A stretch of DNA of 64,000 nt from Nautilus pompilius (GCA_018389105.1 JACATO010001117.1:744001-808000); one strand, 5' to 3'; numbered from the stretch's first letter, positions 36,291 to 48,582 are shown. A program made the numbers and translations. The notes: generated by a model from the letters alone, not told the origin.

Positions 36291-37423
36291 GCAACAAAGA
36301 ACATAACAATGGTTCTGAGTGCCTGGTATATACTACGATCGTCGTACGAATACCAGTGCCTTTCGGCAGAAACGTGGGTTTGGTGGACGGATGTTAACCG
36401 AAAACACAAGAACTTCCAATCACAGAAAACCCATTACACAGCACAGAACTAGGGGGATGCGAAGCTTTGTTGTTTTCAGAGATGCTTTCATCTTCTTTTT
36501 TTTTTTTTTTTTTGCATCTCGCACACGTGATGCTTATTATGTTGTTGTTTTCCGGATGACCAAAAAGCAGCATCCATTGAAGTTGCTGTTGATGCGCGCT
36601 CATCCATCTTTCGCTGAACATTTTTTTGTTTTGTTTTGCACCGTAGCAGTCGCAGCAGATTCTCCGGACACTTCCGAGATTTAATTTTGATGAGGGGGAG
36701 TGGAGGGGTGGTGGTGGGGGGGGGGTCAACTGGGGGACCATCTCCAACATCTCCAAAGAATGTCTGCTTCGGCAAGGTTTTCCGAACTTTCACTTTGAAT
36801 GGATTTCTGTTCACGGGGACGAGAGAGTTAACTGTGTGTCGACACAGCCAGGGTGTTGTAGGACAACACCAACAGCCAACGGGCGGTGCTTGGTTGGCAG
36901 GCCGGAAGTTTGTCGAAGTAAAGGGTGACGTGGGTTCGCTTCCAATATCCGCTGTTGCAGCCCTGTGCGACGTATTCACGACGAGGGCATTTTGTTCCTT
37001 CTCGCCCGGAAGAAAACGACGCTGGTTTTTTTTTGGAATGAACGCAAATATCGATGAATGAACTGGGAGATCGTTTATTTGTAAAAAAAAAAAAAAAAAA
37101 CAACAGGAAGCTCCGGTTTATTTCTCATAATCGTCTCTACCATTGCGAGAGATTTTTTTTGTTGTTGTTTATTTATGAGAAGCCCTGTTCCAAACCGATA
37201 AGATGCGAAGAGATTGTCCATCGTGATGCTACGGTCTCGCAGTCCCCGGGACATATCTAGAAGCACGCGCGCACTCCCCTGATCACGTTCTGGGCCTTCG
37301 CCGGTCGGTTTTCCATTGTGTACTTAGCTTGTTCCGGGCGAAGGTAGATTTGCCGTCGCAGGACTACCCACAAATTCAAAACTGTACCGTACTGACGTTT
37401 TAGGCATGTAGTTCCCATAAAGG
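36291..37423. other. GC-richer unique segment with homopolymers and a G-rich run
   Basis: Holds a T run (36,496-36,513), a strongly G-rich stretch (about 36,693-36,737) and an A run (about 37,083-37,101). Frames of 120-163 codons are open here on both strands (for example 36,488-36,979 minus). They overlap one another, run through homopolymers and have no domain, so none is called. Confidence 0.45.
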
Positions 37424-37440
37424 GATAGCGCCCCCTGAAG
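37424..37440 (-). promoter_or_regulatory. CTCF-like site
   Basis: TAGCGCCCCCTGAAG reads CTTCAGGGGGCGCTA on the minus strand, a close match to the CTCF core AGRGGGCGCY. Motif match only. Confidence 0.35.
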
Positions 37441-38450
37441 AGCAGCGAACTTTCATCCAGCCAACGTTTGCTTCTGGGTCATACAGCAAAACCCATTTGC
37501 TTCATTCTTCTCGAATGAGGCGGTCGGTTTGTCCCGTTTACGCCTGACTCTCCAAATAGGTAATTCCCAGAATGACAACCCTGATTGCTGGTGGTATGCA
37601 AAGATCGAATGTTATTAATGCCGTGTACACCTGACACAGTTCATCGAGTTGGATAGCATTTGCATTCAACAGCCCGCCTTGACTCGGTCGTGGAGATGCT
37701 TCCCTCGGAATTTCCCCCCCTCTTGAGATCTCAAGATTTTATTTCTGCTCAGGGTGGATGTATCATCCAAATCCTCAGACCCTGAAGTGGATGAATCGTG
37801 GAAGTAAAGATCATCGCCAATGATATTATCCTCTATTTCTGATCACTTTCTCCATACATTTCTGCTAAAACTTCTACGATTGGAAAGCGCCTGCAACTAC
37901 TCATATTTTACCTCAAACCAACATCGGTACCAATGAACTCACACAAATAGAAATAAAATTAATTAATTAGATTAAAAGTGCAAAAAAGAATAATAAAATT
38001 TTTTAAAAATCTGATTCTGCATAAACCAGACGCAATCACATGCACACACGAATCGGGTCATTGTGACCCAAAACATGTGCGGGATGTGTACAAAATTTGT
38101 GTAAAAAGTAAGGATCTAACGGTTCTAAATTTTTGCTAAAATTTTTATTACCAAAAATTAGGAAAGGTCACAAAATATGGGTCAAAACAAATTTTAACAG
38201 TGGTTTTAGGCAACTGAAATCTGCTCTCTGGTTATATAAATCCGAAGAAATACGAAGTTTAAGGAAGGACAAAGAGATTTTACATGAGGTTGATAACGTT
38301 TGCATATGTCTACTGATATGCTACCTAAAATGCAGTATTTTTTGCTTAGCTAAATATCTTTCAGTATCAAGACCGATTTGTGTTGTTGCTGTTGTTTCAT
38401 TCAACGACTTAAGCAAAGAAAGAGACTACATGTGTTAATTTCTTAATCAG
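37441..38450. other. Unique DNA, no gene recognised
   Basis: AT-rich from about 37,950. The 101-codon frame at 38,133-38,438 is AT-driven and has no motif. Confidence 0.45.
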
Positions 38451-38513
38451 CTAATGGGATCAAGCTAAAAGCCAGCCATTTTCCAGTAGACGCCACATAT
38501 ATCATTGTTATAG
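38451..38513 (+). CDS. Candidate 63-bp internal exon
   Basis: An acceptor, GTTAATTTCTTAATCAG, ends at 38,450 and a perfect donor ATAG|GTAAGTTT begins at 38,514. Of the three frames only one is open, starting two bases in: NGIKLKASHFPVDATYIIVI. Length is divisible by three. It ends one base into a codon, which matches the two-base start of the candidate at 40,053. The acceptor pyrimidine tract is only moderate, and I do not recognise the peptide. Confidence 0.2.
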
Positions 38514-40052
38514 GTAAGTTTATTTTATTGTTGTCAATGACGTCACAAATATTAATTTTGTAACGTGCCAGAGACGACTGTGTGTTTTTATACAGAGTGC
38601 ATTACTCAGAATGCTTTTTTTTTTTTTAAAAAGCTATTTGATGAATGGGATGCAATAAGGATGGGATATCTCACTGCAATGTATTTTATAGCTGAAAGAA
38701 ACTCTAACAATTAGACCACGTGTTTTTAGATGACAACAATGTGCACACACGTTACTGTTTCTGACGTAGTTAATCAGATGGCCAAAGCTCTATTTCAGCA
38801 AAATAAAGTTCCCTTTTAAAAAATTCATTGATAAATAGATTGCATTTGACATTTATCGTTCTACAATGGGATGAATGGAATGTCCAAAAGAGAGTTGGGG
38901 AGGAATATTAGTTTGATGGATGAAAACGATAATTAATAAAGACGTGATGTAATCGGTAGAGAAACCTGACCGAAATATCTCTGATCAGAATTTGAGTTTA
39001 ACAATAATCATAGCTAAAACGTCGGTCCAAACAAGGAACCGGTTATATATACACATCGCTTTACTTAAAGAAACCCTTCTAGACATTTTGAATTCTAGAC
39101 AGAACTAAATCTAAAAGTGGACTCACTAAGATCGAGAATAATAATGTTATCTACTCTGCCAGCACGATGGTGGACTCACTAATGAAATGAGAATGAAAAG
39201 GTGGCTAATTTCAAACTATTAAAAAATCATACATTAATATTTTGTTTGCAACAGTTGGTTGAAAGAGTTACTGACCCAGAGTCATAAAAGCGCCAATCAT
39301 AACTCAACAGGTAAACTTTTAACCGGTTCTCAAGTATTGAATGCTACCTGAACGAGAAACATTTATTCACAAGATGGCCGACAGGGCGTGTTTTCCAAAA
39401 CGACTTTGTGACAGATAACCAGTGACATCTAGCAGCAGTAACGAGGCGATTGTGACCGTCACTCTCCGTAGCAAAGTCTGCACTAACAGAACACCTCCCC
39501 GCCTCCATTTCCCCGCTGATTCAGCCTCCTTTATTGCGCACAGCAGATAGCCGCAAGTTTATAATTAGGAAGGGAAAAAAAATGTCGAATACTCCGAGAC
39601 TATATTTGAGCTGTTCTTCCGCACACTTTTATAGCTAATCGAAAGCAAAGTTCAACCAATTTTTCGTTCTTACTTCAGAAGAAGATCTAATGAAGACCTC
39701 GCTATCTTTCAAAAGAAGGCCGGAAAGGGGTGAGGTTGTGCTTCGGAACCGATCCGGGATATTACGGAAAAACCCCGAGAGAAAATTAACATCGCAATGC
39801 TAAATCGAACATTTAATTCGATCGATTTAGGAACTGATATGAACTGCGGTCGTTCCCGGTGTTGCATAATAAAATTTTGAATTTTCTACGGGAAAAATTA
39901 GTGAAACGGAATACGGTCTCGGCGAGACGGACGGGCTTTTTCTCTCGAGCGAATCCATTTGGAAAGACATGAAAATTAATTGTTTAATGCGATTTTAAAA
40001 TGAAAAGGAGAAAAGGGTCAGAGTTAAAATGGTTTGTTTTTGTTTTCCTTAG
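38514..40052. other. Unique DNA, no gene recognised
   Basis: The part from about 39,400 is GC-richer with many CpGs, but no coding frame or RNA gene is evident. CRE palindrome TGACGTCA at 38,538-38,545. Confidence 0.4.
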
Positions 40053-40115
40053 GGGCGAAAGATTCCACCTCTTTAATCGGAATTAATGCTGTAATTCTTG
40101 GCGCCTTTTTAAGAG
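40053..40115 (+). CDS. Candidate 63-bp internal exon
   Basis: A good acceptor (GTTTGTTTTTGTTTTCCTTAG, read from about 40,032) ends at 40,052 and a donor AAGAG|GTACGC follows 40,115. One frame is open, starting two bases in: AKDSTSLIGINAVILGAFLR. That frame stays open to about 40,203 without a splice, ending in a stop. A TATA-like TATATAAGC lies at about 40,155, so the segment could alternatively be promoter DNA. The peptide is unrecognised and the call is tentative. Confidence 0.22.
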
Positions 40116-40632
40116 GTACGCAGCCCGGTGACTACATAAAGCTCGCACTAATTACGTATATAAGCACGGGACAGTGTCGGGCTTTAAATCTCCCACAGCT
40201 ATGAAAATAAACTCACTGGTGGGGGGGGACATATTCCGTGTATAAACACGTCAACGACGCGGGCAGAGGGAGCTGCTAGGGAATCCTGCCGAGCCTCAGG
40301 ACGTCTCGACGAGACTCGCTACAGTCTCTTGTTTTCATTAAGCAGATTTACAAGGATACCGGTTGAAGTATTGGGACGGGGATATTAGCCAGAGGGGCTT
40401 TCGCCGTATGAACACGTGGGTTCTAGTAACGGTGCTGTTGCATGTCGTCGGTCCGAACGGAAATGGGAAATTTTCTGCCCCACGAGGCGCGTGGCTCAGT
40501 ACGCCCGCCATCGAAACTGATCGCATCGATCATGGCGCCGTACATGCCATTGGAGAAAACAAGAAATCGCTTTTTTTTTTCATCAGTGTAACGTCCACTA
40601 TGGAGCGTTTACTTTCATATATTTTATGTATT
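40116..40632. other. GC-richer unique DNA
   Basis: A plus frame beginning at 40,363 has a hydrophobic, signal-peptide-like stretch (MNTWVLVTVLLHVVG). It runs into the transposon end at 40,633, so it is not a host gene as it stands. Confidence 0.35.
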
Positions 40633-40680
40633 CAGTTTATGTTTGTTCCGCCATCGTGATTAAACTTTTGTCCGCCACTG
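40633..40680 (-). mobile_element. Tc1-type terminal repeat (solo end)
   Basis: The block ends ACTTTTGTCCGCCACTG and is followed by TATATA. Read inward on the minus strand it is CAGTGGCGGACAAAAGT, a classic Tc1-like terminus next to a TA target. The body CAGTTTATGTTTGTTCCGCC matches the reverse complement of 22,189-22,234 with only a few changes. No transposase is seen on its left, so this is probably a solo end or part of a small non-autonomous element. Confidence 0.6.
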
Positions 40681-40916
40681 TATATATTAGCTTATTCAGG
40701 AGATAAAATTTCTAGATATCAGAAAAAAATTAATGGAAATATGGGCTCATCGTTTAAAATCCAAATATTGCAGAAAATCATTTTAGTATTATTTAATTTA
40801 ATTAAAACTAAACTATTTACTTTTACGTTTACCTTTTGAGCATCTTGTTAGATGAAGCAGTGAAAGGACCCAGGAATTAATTTTGATCTAAAATCACATT
40901 AATTATAGAAATCAGG
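40681..40916. other. AT-rich DNA
   Basis: Nothing recognised. Confidence 0.5.
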
Positions 40917-41296
40917 CGGCCGTCCAGCTGTTAGTTAGGCTACTCGCCTGCCATGGCTGGGGCCCCGAGTTGCGGCATACCTCTCTGACACGGTTCCGCT
41001 ACCAGCCGGTCGCATCATCATGGCCTTCCTCCCACATCTAAAAACTGTTCGTAGTAGCGGTTCGGCGGGTAACTCCTGATCAGCCCCGGAGAGCGCGTGG
41101 CCGTACTTGGTTATGTCTACTCGCTCGGTCGACAGAGTTAATTGATACCTCCGCCTTCTAACATCACCGTTGTGGGATGGCCCTGGACACGGAAACTCCG
41201 GACGGTCTGCCGAGAAGGAGGAGACGAGTGCAAAAGTTACCCGGAGACCAATCCAAAAGGAAATTCCCATCAAAGGATTTAAAAAAAAAAAAAATC
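40917..41296 (+). mobile_element. tRNA-derived SINE with poly-A tail
   Basis: About 380 bases. The head has a degenerate A-box (GTTAGTTAGGCTACTCG near 40,931) and a degenerate B-box (CCGAGTTGCGGCATACC near 40,966). A GC-rich body follows, ending in an A run at about 41,278-41,294. The body segment TTCCTCCCACATCTAAAAA (41,026-41,044) recurs inverted, with one change in 19 bases, at 58,602-58,622. This shows that it belongs to a dispersed family. The 112-codon minus-strand frame across it is an artefact. Confidence 0.7.
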
Positions 41297-42450
41297 TAGC
41301 GCAGGAACTCGTTTAGTAGGCAAAAACGTCCAGTTAGGGAATAAGACTAATCGAAACACGCAGCCGAAAGAATTTTAGGAAAATAAATCATAATTCTGGG
41401 GATGTAGGCGAGTTAGGAACGCCGATGTACGTCTAAAGAACAGGTTTTCTTCCTCCTTTTTAAATAATTGTTTTCTTTACTCGAAACCAATGAAAGTGAA
41501 GGCGAAAATAGAAAGTATGGTTATTTAAATAATGGAACGGAATTAAAAACGAACAGGAAATCACGTCTGCGGAATAAAGAATTTAGAAGCGGGTTCGTTT
41601 GAGGAAAAGTTACAACTATTTGTTTTTGTTGTACGTGAACTGTTTCGGTCGCAGCATCTTGCCCCGCGACATCAGTTCTGGAGAAAGCGGAAAAGACTTA
41701 ATTGAATTTTTTTAAAAACCCACAAAACCGATATTCCTGTAAACAGCTCGGGTTAGTTCTTACACTCGCATACTGTTGAGGCTCTGTGAGCGTTAATTGG
41801 TTCTGTAGAATATCAGGGATGCTGAGAGGCGCCGATAAGAACAGCGAAGATATTGCACCGTCTCCCTTACAGCGGCATCTTTCCCGCCGCCACCAATTTC
41901 AACCAAAGATTATCCATTCCAAGCCTACAAGCGGATTTTACTGTCCCGCGTGCTGACATTCAAACGTCTATCGGATTATAACCGGTTATTTGTTACCTTT
42001 TAAAAAAGTTAAAGTACACACCAAAGACTTCCGGTGAAGAGAACGAGTTGCAGGCCAGGCTTTTGTCCACTAAACATCTAAGAGTCAGACAACCTTAAGC
42101 AGCAAACAGTGAAATCTAACACCCATGCTCATCCGGAGAGAATCCATTCCTTCCTTTGATCGGAACGTCTGACCTCTCGGATTCTTGTGGGTTTGGACTC
42201 ACGACCCTGATCCTCCCACCAAGTGGCAGCGAAAACCTGGATATTTTCACTATCGCGAACTAACATCTGTTCTTTGTCGCAAGGTTCAATGTATATGTAA
42301 TTTTTTTGTTATTACAAAAAAAAGAGAAAGCAACTGAAATACAAATTTGCCGAAATCCACCTAAAATTTGACTGAAACAGGTGAACCCATGCGTCAATTT
42401 TCTATTTAAACGCAATCTATACAATATTTTTCGTAAGGTAACTACTTCAA

Positions 42451-42453
<3 letters not shown>
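41297..42453. other. Unique DNA, no gene recognised
   Basis: CpG content is moderate. An acceptor-like stretch before CATCTTGCCCCGCGACA (about 41,657) is followed by a short open frame that stops without a donor, so it is not called. Confidence 0.4.
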
Positions 42454-42517
<64 letters not shown>

Positions 42518-42518
42518 A
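42454..42518. repeat. (TC)n array
   Basis: TC dinucleotides with one slip. Confidence 0.95.
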
Positions 42519-43598
42519 ATAATTTAAATGCCACAGGTTTCACACATGTATGGCTATTCTTTAATGCTTATACAATACTTGTCACAAAACCCTCCTTTTT
42601 TGGTAGAGGCACCGTTGGCACCGTCTAGGACTCCAATAATGGAATGTATCAATATTCTCCAAATCATATTTTTTTCGAAAGTTTGCAGATATCGCTTAGT
42701 TACTCCTGTGATGCTGCTCTTCGTCGTTTGTACCTGACCCGTCTCTGAATATACTCTCATCGGTGAACGTTGCAGTTCGTGTCATGCCTCTGTTGTGCGA
42801 AGAGTAGTGAATGCAGTCGTTTTCTCTTCTTTATGCTGTAGCGGTAATGGATGTATGACATGTTGTCGCATTTTCTCCCAGGCTATCAGAATTACGGTTG
42901 ACGATCTATTGTTTAAGTAAAAGTAGAGGGGATATTCTAGGATGCGTAGCCCGCTGAATTTAGATTTATCAATGAATGCAAGACGTAGTAACCCTAACCC
43001 TTGACATATAGTTCGAAACAAGCCCTGCCAAACCACTTTTAGCCACATGACGAGGACTGATCAACGTTTCCGCTGCCTGTAAAGACCGTAGACCGCTAAT
43101 AAATACAAGAGACTTGGCGATGTACACGTTTCGCAGACAAGACGACGACCGTTATTTACATTTATTATCACCAATGGCTTCGGTCGGGCTGCCCAGGGAT
43201 CTATCCAGAAACTGATGTAGAACGCGTCAAATTGCTTCGGCGAGGAAGCTTGTTGGCGGTCACTGCGAATTCGCTGGACAGCAGCCAGTTAGTTCTCTGT
43301 GTAAAGTGGAAGTCAGAGAACGTTTAGAATGATGGTGCGCAAGAGTCGGGCAAATTATTCAACGTATCACACCTGAGGATCGCGAAAGATGCACGGTTTT
43401 CAGCCGACTGTCGGTCCAGCCTGGTGCCCGAGTCTGGATAAATGGTAAAAACCGGAACATCATAGGAAACCGAGTCTGTTTGGCCTCTGCGGCTCTCCTT
43501 GTTGTGTTGGCGATGATCGCATTTGTAATCGTGAATGAACTCGCTGTTCAAAGTCGTATCGAATCATCATCACCACTCGCACCGATAAAGCCGCTCGA
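42519..43598. other. Unique DNA with a possible decayed Tc1 trace (minus)
   Basis: On the minus strand around 42,740-42,860 pieces such as YRYSIKKRKRLHSLLFAQQ and TFTDESIF resemble the Tc1 region R-LT--H---RL-WA--H followed by the FTDESRF catalytic block. The resemblance is limited to this segment. No other gene signal is present. Confidence 0.25.
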
Positions 43599-43811
43599 GG
43601 CTCGCGCCACGATGAAGCTGCTACCCTCGATTGCCATCAAGAAAGGTCACCCTGTAAGATCAAAATAACTGTTTATTAAAAAAAGAAAGTTGCACACATT
43701 TCATCACAATTCTATATATATATATAAGAATGCTAAAACTTTCATTGCATATTTACTACTACGTATTCTCTCGCAATAGAAAAGTAAGATAATAAGAGGA
43801 TAATTAAACTT
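43599..43811 (+). repeat. Dispersed 213-bp repeat, copy A
   Basis: Shares its whole length with copy B at 48,583-48,796. Common blocks are GAAGCTGCTACCCT, TCAAGAAAGGT, ACCCTGTAAGA, an A/T-rich centre, TATTCTCTC and AATTAAACTT at the right edge. It is clearly homologous, though the middle has diverged and carries an AT run here. It has no pol III boxes or transposase. The class is unknown. Confidence 0.75.
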
Positions 43812-45526
43812 TTGTCTGATATACGAGATAAAGTAAGCGTACCGCGAGACGTGAACATTACAGGTGGTTATTGCAGAGCAGCAGTAGATGTAGGGACGGA
43901 AGAGGTGTTGGTGGTACAGGGAGGTCGGTTCTCGAACATACCGTAATGATTCCAGATGTAGGAAAATTTCGCTAGCCAATCATTTCCACACGCTGGGAAA
44001 ATACAAGGTTTTTTTAATGGCTTCCTTTTATGGAAACGTATGTACTGTACTTTTTTTATTTTTATATTTTTTCCTACTTTTTTAGGATTGTAAAGAAAAA
44101 AACTCTATTTGAAAGTGTTGTTTGGTGTACAGAGTTACCGTACGAAAATTGCATACTCTGAAGTCCGTGTACATCCGTCTAACAAGAGCGTAATGAGACC
44201 GCATTATCTTATAGCTGAAATATTTGCAAACAGACAATCAGGTCTCTTTTCTGAAAATTCAGATAAAACTCGGTATTATTTAATCTAAGTGGTTCTCGAG
44301 TTCCATGTTTTAAGAAGAATTGAGCTGCGGAGATATTTACTGCAGGGTCTGAATTCTACAGTAAACTGAACTGACGTCACGGTTACCGGTACTTAAGTTT
44401 GGAAATCGAACCTCTTTCCTTCCCTTCCGTGTTCATGTTGGGCTGTGAATAAAATTCGCCTATAATTCAGGAACAGACTTCTTGGGGCGAAAAATCAAAG
44501 TTCATGGGAACTTCTGAGAAGGTCGGGATACTTAAGGAAGAGAAAAGAAGAAAGATTAATCAGATGAGCGGCAGTACGTTTTAAAAAGTCTGGAAAGGGT
44601 GATTTATCAGAAAATTTAAGAGATGTGTCAGTTATAGCTCAGAACGACCGGTTGGTTACAGCGGTGTTCAGCTAAACAACGAAATAAATGTCAAGAGGAA
44701 TGAGGCTGCCAGTGTGTACTTGAAGAAACAACATCTGGAAAAAGTTGATGTGCTTATAAAAATACTTGCAGATACGCGGACGAATAGAAATGTTCTAAAA
44801 TCTGCGTTCTTTCAGTTTTTTCGTCGTGTCACGCATGTTTTCCTTTAATAGGAGAAGCTTTGAAACCTTAACTTGAAGATCGTTCACCATGTTGAAATGA
44901 TATAAAAATAATTTTTTTGAAAAAAAAAATAGTTTCATATTAATTAATTAATTTTTAATTACTAGTTTATTGTTTTGTGCAAGTCTATATGAGTTCTACT
45001 CACCAAAATAGAAATCGACTTGATACACGTCGTCAGTCAACCCCTACTTCGTAATTGGCTGGTCCCGTAATCCGGACCGTGAGATCGCACGAATTTTGCA
45101 TGAGAAAATTATTTTTCCATCTATTCACTTGTCAGAAAAACAAAATTACTCTTTGATAGTTTGTGTAATCGCACCCATAACAGACAGGGCGCTTGCAATG
45201 CGAGAAAAGAATTAATCACAATGGGAGTTAACTCTTCATTGTTCTTATAACAATTCATGCACATTGGTCGCATTCTAAGCATGCACAAGAATCTGGGTGT
45301 GTAGTAAAGATGTGATGTTGTAGGGCACGCACTGGTTGAATCCGGAGTTGCGAGTAAGGCGAATCAAGATATTACATCAGCGAGTCTGTGACGATATATC
45401 CGCCGGAATAGATAAGACATATCTCTCTAAACTCTCGACCTTTACCGGCACTGCTCCTGTGTTAACCAAACCTAAGCCCAAAATAGATGGTGCAAGCAGG
45501 TATACTAATCTAAGAAATACAAACAT
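43812..45526. other. AT-rich unique DNA, no gene recognised
   Basis: CRE palindrome TGACGTCA at 44,372-44,379. No exon-like segment found. Confidence 0.45.
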
Positions 45527-45672
45527 TCTGTAATAATTTTACGGCTGTCAGCCGTTTGCAAGACTTTTCTTACTGATGGTCTTCTGTAAAGAACGCAAAC
45601 TCTCTATAGTAATTTTACAGTAATGTGCGCTTTGCGGACTTCTCTTACTGAAATAATTCTGTAAACCTATGC
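45527..45672. repeat. Degenerate tandem duplication, about 77-bp period
   Basis: Two related units, roughly 45,527-45,595 and 45,604-45,672. Each contains GTAAT-ATTTTAC, then TTTGC followed by ACTT-TCTTACTGA, then TTCTGTAAA. They have diverged more than the 102-bp duplication at 8.9 kb. Confidence 0.6.
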
Positions 45673-48582
45673 TAGGTTTACTCTTTTTTTAATTATTATT
45701 TAAAAGCATGTGTAGAACTCTTTAAGCGTCGTCGGCTGAATCTTTCTAACCACATACGGCCAGTTTTGGAAAATTAGCAATAAACTCTTTCTTTAACGCA
45801 TAATATGACCCTTCACTTTGGCCTTTGCTTCCGCCGCCAGGTTTATATAAAGTTTTTTTAATTCAAATACATAATTTCAGTAAGGTAAAATTAACATTTG
45901 GACAATGCGTAACAACAGGATATTCAAAAACCCTCTTTTGTTAAATACCAATTCATTGCCATCGCCATCTGTGTGAAGCTAATTGAATACCCGATTGTGT
46001 TTATTTTTTAAACATTATCCTTTTAAAAACAACAACAACAACAAAAGAACAGTTACAGGACAGTTGGCTGCGAATTCTTTTCTGGTAAATTAGCCAGCAA
46101 ATGGGAAAGGAACAAGTCTGACTTCCCTGTATTGCTGCGCAGTTATGAATCCAGGATTGGCAGATATGTTGAGAGAAGCACAATGAAACTGTTTCACGTT
46201 AGTGGTAATGTCCCCCTGGCGGGAGTCGGTCGGAGTTATTTCAGGTTCCACACATTTTAGCTGTGGAAAAATCCTATCTACCGGATCATTAAGATGAACC
46301 GCTCAGGGAGTCAGCCGTTAAATAGTATCACACCATGGTAACCTCTGTTTGGTTTGTAGCCGGTGTCTAATTTCGGTCCAGTGGGGGAAAAGTCGGAATT
46401 TTACCGCCTAAGAAGGAACATTCTTTTTCACTAAAGAGACGCGTACGGACGTTCCCATCATGCATCGCAGAAGAAGCTGACAAAATTGTATGAACTGCGC
46501 TTTTGTCCTGAATACACCGATTGCTCTTAAATGCTTGCTTTGTTTTATGGTATGCACTGTTAGTTCTTATGCTTATCTTTTTATCTACACTTTTTAATAT
46601 GAATCTTTATTATTTTTTTTAATTTAGAAGTTATAAATGTTATCAAATACGACAAGCATTTTGTTTTTTTTTTTAAAAATAATTCTGCATATGTAGGTTC
46701 CATGACTTCTGGGCAACCACTTGTCATAAAAGGTCAGTATATTTAAATTACCTTTTGTTCTCTTTCCTTTTTTATATAGATAAACACACTGAGGGTGAGC
46801 TCTTTGTATTAAGGAACAATTTTTTTTTTTCAGATTTGGATGAGTTTTTACCTTCGTAGTTGTCCTTACAGTTAGGTGTTGGTTTCGGATGTCACAGCTT
46901 ACCCCGTTATTGCGGAGCCTTTTCTTCTTTCCGCTGTGAACCAGATTGGTTCAGGTCTTCTTTGTTCATACGAAACCATGGCCCATTACAATCACCACCT
47001 TCTCCAAAATCAAAAAAAAAAAAAATTTCTTTTTAATTCTTAAAATCTACATCCACATTTTGCCCGTTTAAGTTTCTAAATTCTATTGTTATAAATCACT
47101 AAATGTGCTACTACGCTTTCAACATTTAAAAAATTTTCAAGCACTTTTTTCTTAGCATTAATATTCCAATTCACATCTTATGTACTGGTTTTTGCTTAAT
47201 TTGTTTTTTAAATACTTTTCATCTGTTAGAATAAAATATGCGGTATATAAGAACTTTGGAATGAAACAATTAAAGTTGGACATCACGCCAGGTTTTCTTT
47301 TTTAAATATCTAGTTTTTTCTGTATGTTACAGTTGTAATTATGAGGCCACGGAAATGTATCGTGATGAACAAACCTTTTGCTTTTCATACATATTTCATT
47401 CTGCTGCTACCATTTCATTATAATTTAATTCTTTAGGAGCGAGGCCGGGAAAAATTATGGGTTGGCTGCAATGAAGCCGTTTATTTTGATTTGAAAAACA
47501 AAGACAATTATTTTTAGAATAGTGTAGATAGAAGGGCGGCACCGCGCTCATCTTTCCGTTCATCGTGTCGTTTTTCATTGTTAATTTATTGCTTCAAAAT
47601 AAGATTAACTTGCAGAAACCGTCCGGCATAAAGACCAACCGTCCATAATTGGAGTTCTGACTCACAGTCAAATGTCAGTCTGCACGTGATATATCGGCTC
47701 AGCCTAATGGTGGCTGGACGGTGATAAATTAATCAAGGGAGATAATTCACATCGTGACGTGGAGGTTAATTCTCCATGGAAATGTTTTACATCCGCCGAA
47801 AACTAAAGCCAAGCTTTCGAAATTAAGTAAACAGCGTGCCATGTAAAAAATTTTTTTCGCCTACAGAAAATGCATTTACTTGTGTAATTTTTTAAAGAAA
47901 AAAAAATTCTTCACTTCGTAAATGAATCTCACAAAGGATTACTGAAACAAATTCTGTAGCACAATTCCAAATCACGAAAATAAGACAGATGCGATATCTT
48001 CCGTGTATATTTGGTCTTCTTTTTAATAGTTTAGTAAACAAGAAACACAAAATTGTTAAATAAATAATATATGAAAATGTTAATCCTGTCATGGTTATTT
48101 GTTTTGTTCTTTTATTATTGTGAAATCAGGCAAGAGTGTTTTTTAAGACTTGCGCAGTAATAGAAATAATATAATTTATTTAGCATACGCAAGAATAATT
48201 TCGCCTCTTGGGATAAATTCGATACATTTATGAAGCTATAAAGACGTTTTCCATAATTTATTCCATGCGCTTTAATCTTCGGGGTTTCAGAAACTTCTGT
48301 CATTTTATTGGAAGATCTGGAGGAGAGAGATGTGGAAACCAAGTAAAAATGGAAAATTTGGACCACGTGACGCTCTGGCAGGTTTCCAGTTGCGAGAGCT
48401 CCGAGTATTGTTTCAGGAGGATGAAAAGGCTTTTCTTTCATTAGTGTGATAAATGCGACCTGTGAGTCAGTTAGGTCGCTTCTGAACAGTATGTTTATCT
48501 GTTAAGTCTGTTCACTCGGCGTAGAACCGCGTGGTAGTGAACCTTTTAAGCCAGTTTACTGTTTAGATGAAATCGTCGGAGG
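45673..48582. other. AT-rich unique DNA; a possible regulatory patch near 47.7 kb
   Basis: The interval 47,640-47,780 is less AT-rich than its flanks and concentrates homeodomain-type sites (CATAATTGG, ATAAATTAATCAA, GGTTAATT). A 108-codon minus frame at 48,115-48,441 has no domain. Nothing else recognised. Confidence 0.35.

Noticed and set aside
36319-37061. Four overlapping frames of 120-163 codons on both strands
   Set aside because: They overlap each other, pass through T, A and G runs, and show no domain.
40363-40659. 98-codon frame with a signal-peptide-like start
   Set aside because: It runs into a Tc1 terminal repeat, and no homology or splice signal supports it.
40935-41273. 112-codon minus frame
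   Set aside because: Lies wholly within a SINE.
43480-43668. 62-codon plus frame with a hydrophobic start
   Set aside because: Its second half is the dispersed 213-bp repeat, so the frame is probably accidental.
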